A DNA stretch of 64,000 bases from Ixodes scapularis (lineage: Eukaryota; Arthropoda; Arachnida; Ixodida; Ixodidae): contig NW_024609837.1 of NCBI RefSeq assembly GCF_016920785.2, forward strand, positions 25,111,533-25,175,532. The letters run 5' to 3'. Below the pieces are notes generated by a model that saw only the letters and a program-made list of their open reading frames with translations, searched no databases and was not told the DNA's origin. Each line of letters starts with the position of its first letter. Within the stretch, counting starts at the first letter, position 1. A program made the position numbers and the translations under genes. Shown here piece after piece: positions 60,154 to 64,000 of the stretch.

Positions 60154-63100
60154 ACAAGCTTTTTTCGCGAGTAAAGAGGCATGCTTGCGTCTCTCGATGT
60201 GTAAGCGCGTCCGTTGGGTCCATCTTCACATTTAGACGGGAATTCATTTATACTTGATGCTCAGAAATGGATCTTTCGGGAACATGTTTATTTATGTTCC
60301 CGAAAGATGTTCTCAAGGTAGGCATAATTATTAGATGGGAAAATATTTATACCTACCCCAACGACAATTTAAAACGCTTTGCACATTTGTCTAGCCATAA
60401 CAACAACAAAATAAAAACAAAAAAAAAATGTAGTCACAGTTTCTTTAAAAAAAAATAATTAGTGGCAAAGAGGTGAACATAAAATTTTGTTATCAGAAAA
60501 TAATGTCCTAATAACACATGAAATAGTACTAAATAAAGGGCATAAAAAAAAACGCTCTGAAGCTCGGGCAACGGCACCGTGCAACTTCTTACGCGACGCA
60601 GATTATTTATTTATTATTATTTTTTTTAGGGCTTTCTTGAAACACCGGTTGTTTCTAAGGCTTCGAGGGGAACCCTGAAGCCGCGGCGGTAAATTCAAAT
60701 AAATTCTTTTTTTTTTCCTTTTTTTTTTTTTTTTTTTTGTTCAGGGAGACGTTACAACGCTTCACGCGCCTCGAATGTGTTTTAAGGCTGATTGGGAAAG
60801 TCATTGTAAATAGCATCAAGAAACCTTCTTTTTTTTTTTTTTACTGAAAATTACATTTGCGTATTCAATAACCGAAAAAACAATTACTCGACATTAGTTA
60901 GTTAATATCAATATTCCGAGCGCATTATTTTGTTTCTGTGCGTGATTCGTTTCGCTAGTAAAAGCGAACTCCCGAGGACGACGAGCGGCCTTACCGATCC
61001 ACTTTTGACGCTGCTCAATGAATTGGCGTCATTGGATTGCAAGCGTCAACTGCGCAAGGATTTAGTGTGAATGGGAGTATGCATCCTAAACAACGCTCAC
61101 TTTCTTCGAAAAATATAATATATATTATGTCCGTGTTTTGAGAAGCATGTCATATATAGGCCTCTTACTATGTAATCTTCTTTGTTGCTTTTGTAATTTC
61201 TTTTTAACGAAAAGCGAAAACAAAAGTTATACACGCATTGAAACAAAGCAAAAGAAATTATATTGATGTACGCGTTCTTGGGTTCGTTACACCCAGCGTC
61301 CTCAAGCGTAAAACTGATTCGTGGGGCGCGTCTGTTTTCTAAGGTTTGAGCGTTTGAGCGACAAAAAAAAAAAAATTTCGTTTTTTCCTTTTTGTTTTCC
61401 CTCCCACTCAGTTCTAGAAACAGATTTTGCGAAGGACTCCGCAGAGGCAGTGTGGTGAGACTGGGATTTAAACAAACGAAAAAGGAAAAAAAATATATAT
61501 ATACACATATACGTACAATAACGTCTTTGTTATTCTAATCCCGCTGCCTCTTTTTTATTCGCATCTGTTTCTTCGGGCCGTCTGGGCTCATTATCTTCTG
61601 TACGGTTTCAAGTTTAGTCGGAGTTCCTGCATCAACGTGAACTCCAACTTGTGCTTTCTTTTATGTCTTTCTTTTTCTTTTTTGCTGTATGTACCGTGAA
61701 AAAAAGCCTTTGTGTTTGTGGATACAACACCGCCGGTGGTGAGAGGGAAAAAAAAGCAGTAAAAGGATAGGGTATATATTTTAGCATCGTAAAATAGCGC
61801 CCGGTATGGTTTGAGTGAGGGTTTACCGTGCTCCCGTTCTGTTTATGTGTTTAGTGTCACTTTTTAGCAGGAGCGTCGTTCCGGGCGTCAGTTCCGCGGG
61901 AAGCTCGTTTTTAGCGCGGCGATTGTTTGCCGATGTTGAAAAACAACGTTACGGGGAATGAACGAACACGTGGCTACGCAAACTTTCGTCGTCAGCATTG
62001 GTTTGACGAGCGAACGTACGATAAATATCTCTACATTCGACTTGCGCGAGAGTTTGCCTCTACGGAAGAAGCTCGGGTAAGAGCCGAAAGCGGTTCAACG
62101 TCGTACAACGTTTTTACGTTATATTTCTGGCGGCATGAGTTCGTTTCAATCATTGGTGCTGTGATTGTTTTCCGTATGTCAACATTTAAATTTTTTCGAT
62201 GTTCATTTGATACTTTACATTTTCTTTTTCGTTCATATTTTTTTTGTCGCTAAAACTGTAAGCACTTGCTCCGCGTACATTAAACTTTTTTTATAACTGT
62301 AAACGCAACAACTCGTATTATTTGATCGAGGCACGAATTATCTACGCTCGATCGTGCTCCAGTTACTGGCCGCTTTCTCGCTTCGTAATTCGTGCTGCGG
62401 TGTTTGTATCAGCTAATGTCAATCTTTGATCGGCTCAGTTCCGAAGCGATACTAAAATACTTTAAAATGGCCATGCCTTACGCTTTTCTTTTTTCTCAAG
62501 CTGCGTCAGTGACCATCTATTATATCTACGACTTTTGTTACAATAAGTACAGGTTTGGCAATAACCAAGCTTTCAATTTATTACGACAACGATGATACCT
62601 ACGTGGCACCGCTCTAAACATGGGTTTTGCGTGTACAGTTCTCGAAAGAGAGAACGCAATACATTTGCGCTTAAACGGTGGGAATCCTATAGTCAGTGAG
62701 CATACGGCCTGCAAGATCGGGTTCCCTTTGCTACACCCTCCCCCCCCCCCCCCCTCCCCCGATCTCAGCCAATGGCAGCGCGCGTTGGCTGCCTCGTCAT
62801 CTCGCCTTGTCTGTGTGTTCTTTTTATTCCCCGTCGATTGGCATGCTAGCCCTTTTTGTTCCGATGCGCGATAGACGATTTTTGGAACACTCGCTCTCCG
62901 TATAGTTGTCTGAAGTGCCAACCCCGCTTTCGAACGCTTCTATGAAGATCAACGTTACTCTAACTTTTCGTTGTTGTTCTCTTTCTTTTTTTGCGGAATA
63001 ATTTCCATGTAATTCTGGTGCGTCTCCGCCAAACATTCTATTCCTGACATGTAGCTCAGCCCGTCTCGGCTCTATCTGGAATTACATAGGTCCTGGTAGT

Positions 63101-64000
63101 GCTTTCTTCCCCGCGGCAAAATAAAAACTTGCTCGCGCGAGATTTTTTATTTTTCTTGACGCAGCTTTGGTGAGGAGCTTCTCGTAGCACAAAGGAACGT
63201 GTTCCAAGACCCCAAATGGTCGTGACAGCTCCGCTGCCTTCCTTTTGTCAAATCGAGAAAGAAAAGTAGGTTCGCGAACGAATCTACCTGTCGTGGTTTC
63301 GTACGTGCTTTTCGTTTGTCTTCGTTCGTGAACGTTGTTGGATCTCCATCGTGTCTGACGATATTAACCTCAATCCCTTGTCGCGTAATATCTATTTATA
63401 CAGCTGATTCTCACGCAGCGATGCCAAGAATTCCAGTTTTTTTCGAAATGTTTCACGTACGCAAAGACGATCCCATCGTATATCTCTAAACCAGTTTTTT
63501 TTTTTTCGTTTTTGTATTTTATAATACAGAAGAAAGTTTAAGATTATTACTGCTGTCCCATCGCAAAAAAAAAAAATTTGTTCGCCCAGTTTTGAAACTG
63601 CAAAAAACGTGCCCTTACAACAACAAAAAATGGGGCTGCGTTTTGGCGGTATTTTGCTGCTGACTATGTTGAAATCCGATAGCGTTGATTAACGTTTAAT
63701 GAAGGCTATTATCCGCTAAATTAACTGCTACGGTCCTTAAAGCTGGTAAATAAGCATAACACGCACGTGTATTTTCGGTCAATGAAGACGATCATACTCA
63801 GTACTTCGCCGCTTTTGTTCAGGTATCTCCTTATAAGTTCGCCTTTTTCTTTTGCGTGGCACTCTCAAGAACGTGGCACATCCAGTGAGTGCCTCCTTCC
63901 GCGACCCGAACATGCGCTATAAAAAGACGGGAACTTTGCATGATAACTATCGCTTCACGAGTGTTCACCTTGTCATAAAAGAAGTATTCTCTTCCCTTAC
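60154..64000. other. Intergenic, no gene recognised
   Basis: AT-rich with many long T runs (60709-60739, 60829-60842). A C-rich run lies at about 62739-62760. Frames near 61927-62253 and 62392-62595 show no recognised domain. Confidence 0.4.
60271..60308. repeat. Perfect 15-bp-arm hairpin
   Basis: ATCTTTCGGGAACAT, 8-nt spacer, then the exact complement ATGTTCCCGAAAGAT. Confidence 0.93.

Overview
This window is eukaryotic intergenic DNA dominated by transposable elements. I found no intact host gene. There are no operons, ribosome binding sites, rRNA or CRISPR. A chelicerate, most likely a hard tick, is my best guess. It rests on recollection of tick repeat families: the LINE 3' end at 49.8-50.7 kb with its (CATC)n tail, a tRNA-Tyr-like retroposon at 31.9 kb, and a dispersed GC-rich repeat built on AGAGCGCAGCTCTT. 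None of this was checked against a database.

The main structure is 33.9-43.5 kb. A 9.6 kb DNA transposon (33931-43526) has inverted terminal repeats of about 830 bp, a 4-bp TGAA target-site duplication, and a minus-strand DDE-type transposase gene. That gene is cut in two by a second 4.2 kb transposon (36210-40387) with CACTCTAA termini and a TA duplication. Removing the inner element and one TA joins the two halves in frame, giving about 665 residues. The inner element carries exon-like minus-strand segments and two further fold-back repeats, so nesting reaches three levels.

Other regions: 1.07-1.23 kb, a near-perfect 160-bp palindrome. 9.4-10.5 kb, a dispersed repeat containing a CACGTGAC cluster and about 29 copies of a 26-bp dyad satellite; three shorter relatives lie at 29.1, 52.1 and 53.5 kb. 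16.2-17.3 kb and 57.7-60.1 kb, two hAT-type elements with near-matching 8-bp duplications. 21.7-21.9 kb, a 187-bp MITE with a TTA duplication. 26.9-27.7 kb, a decayed mariner. 44.5 kb, a perfect 56-bp palindrome. 49.8-50.7 kb, a 5'-truncated LINE broken by a 107-bp tandem duplication. 50.8-51.0 kb, a MITE whose arms carry CRE and CCAAT motifs. The remaining sequence is AT-rich with many poly(A)/poly(T) runs, and its short open frames look like chance.

Nothing here acts as a host pathway. The interest is in transposon biology: an apparently uncatalogued autonomous-type element killed by a dateable insertion, tandem dyad satellites growing inside a dispersed repeat, and several young hairpins.
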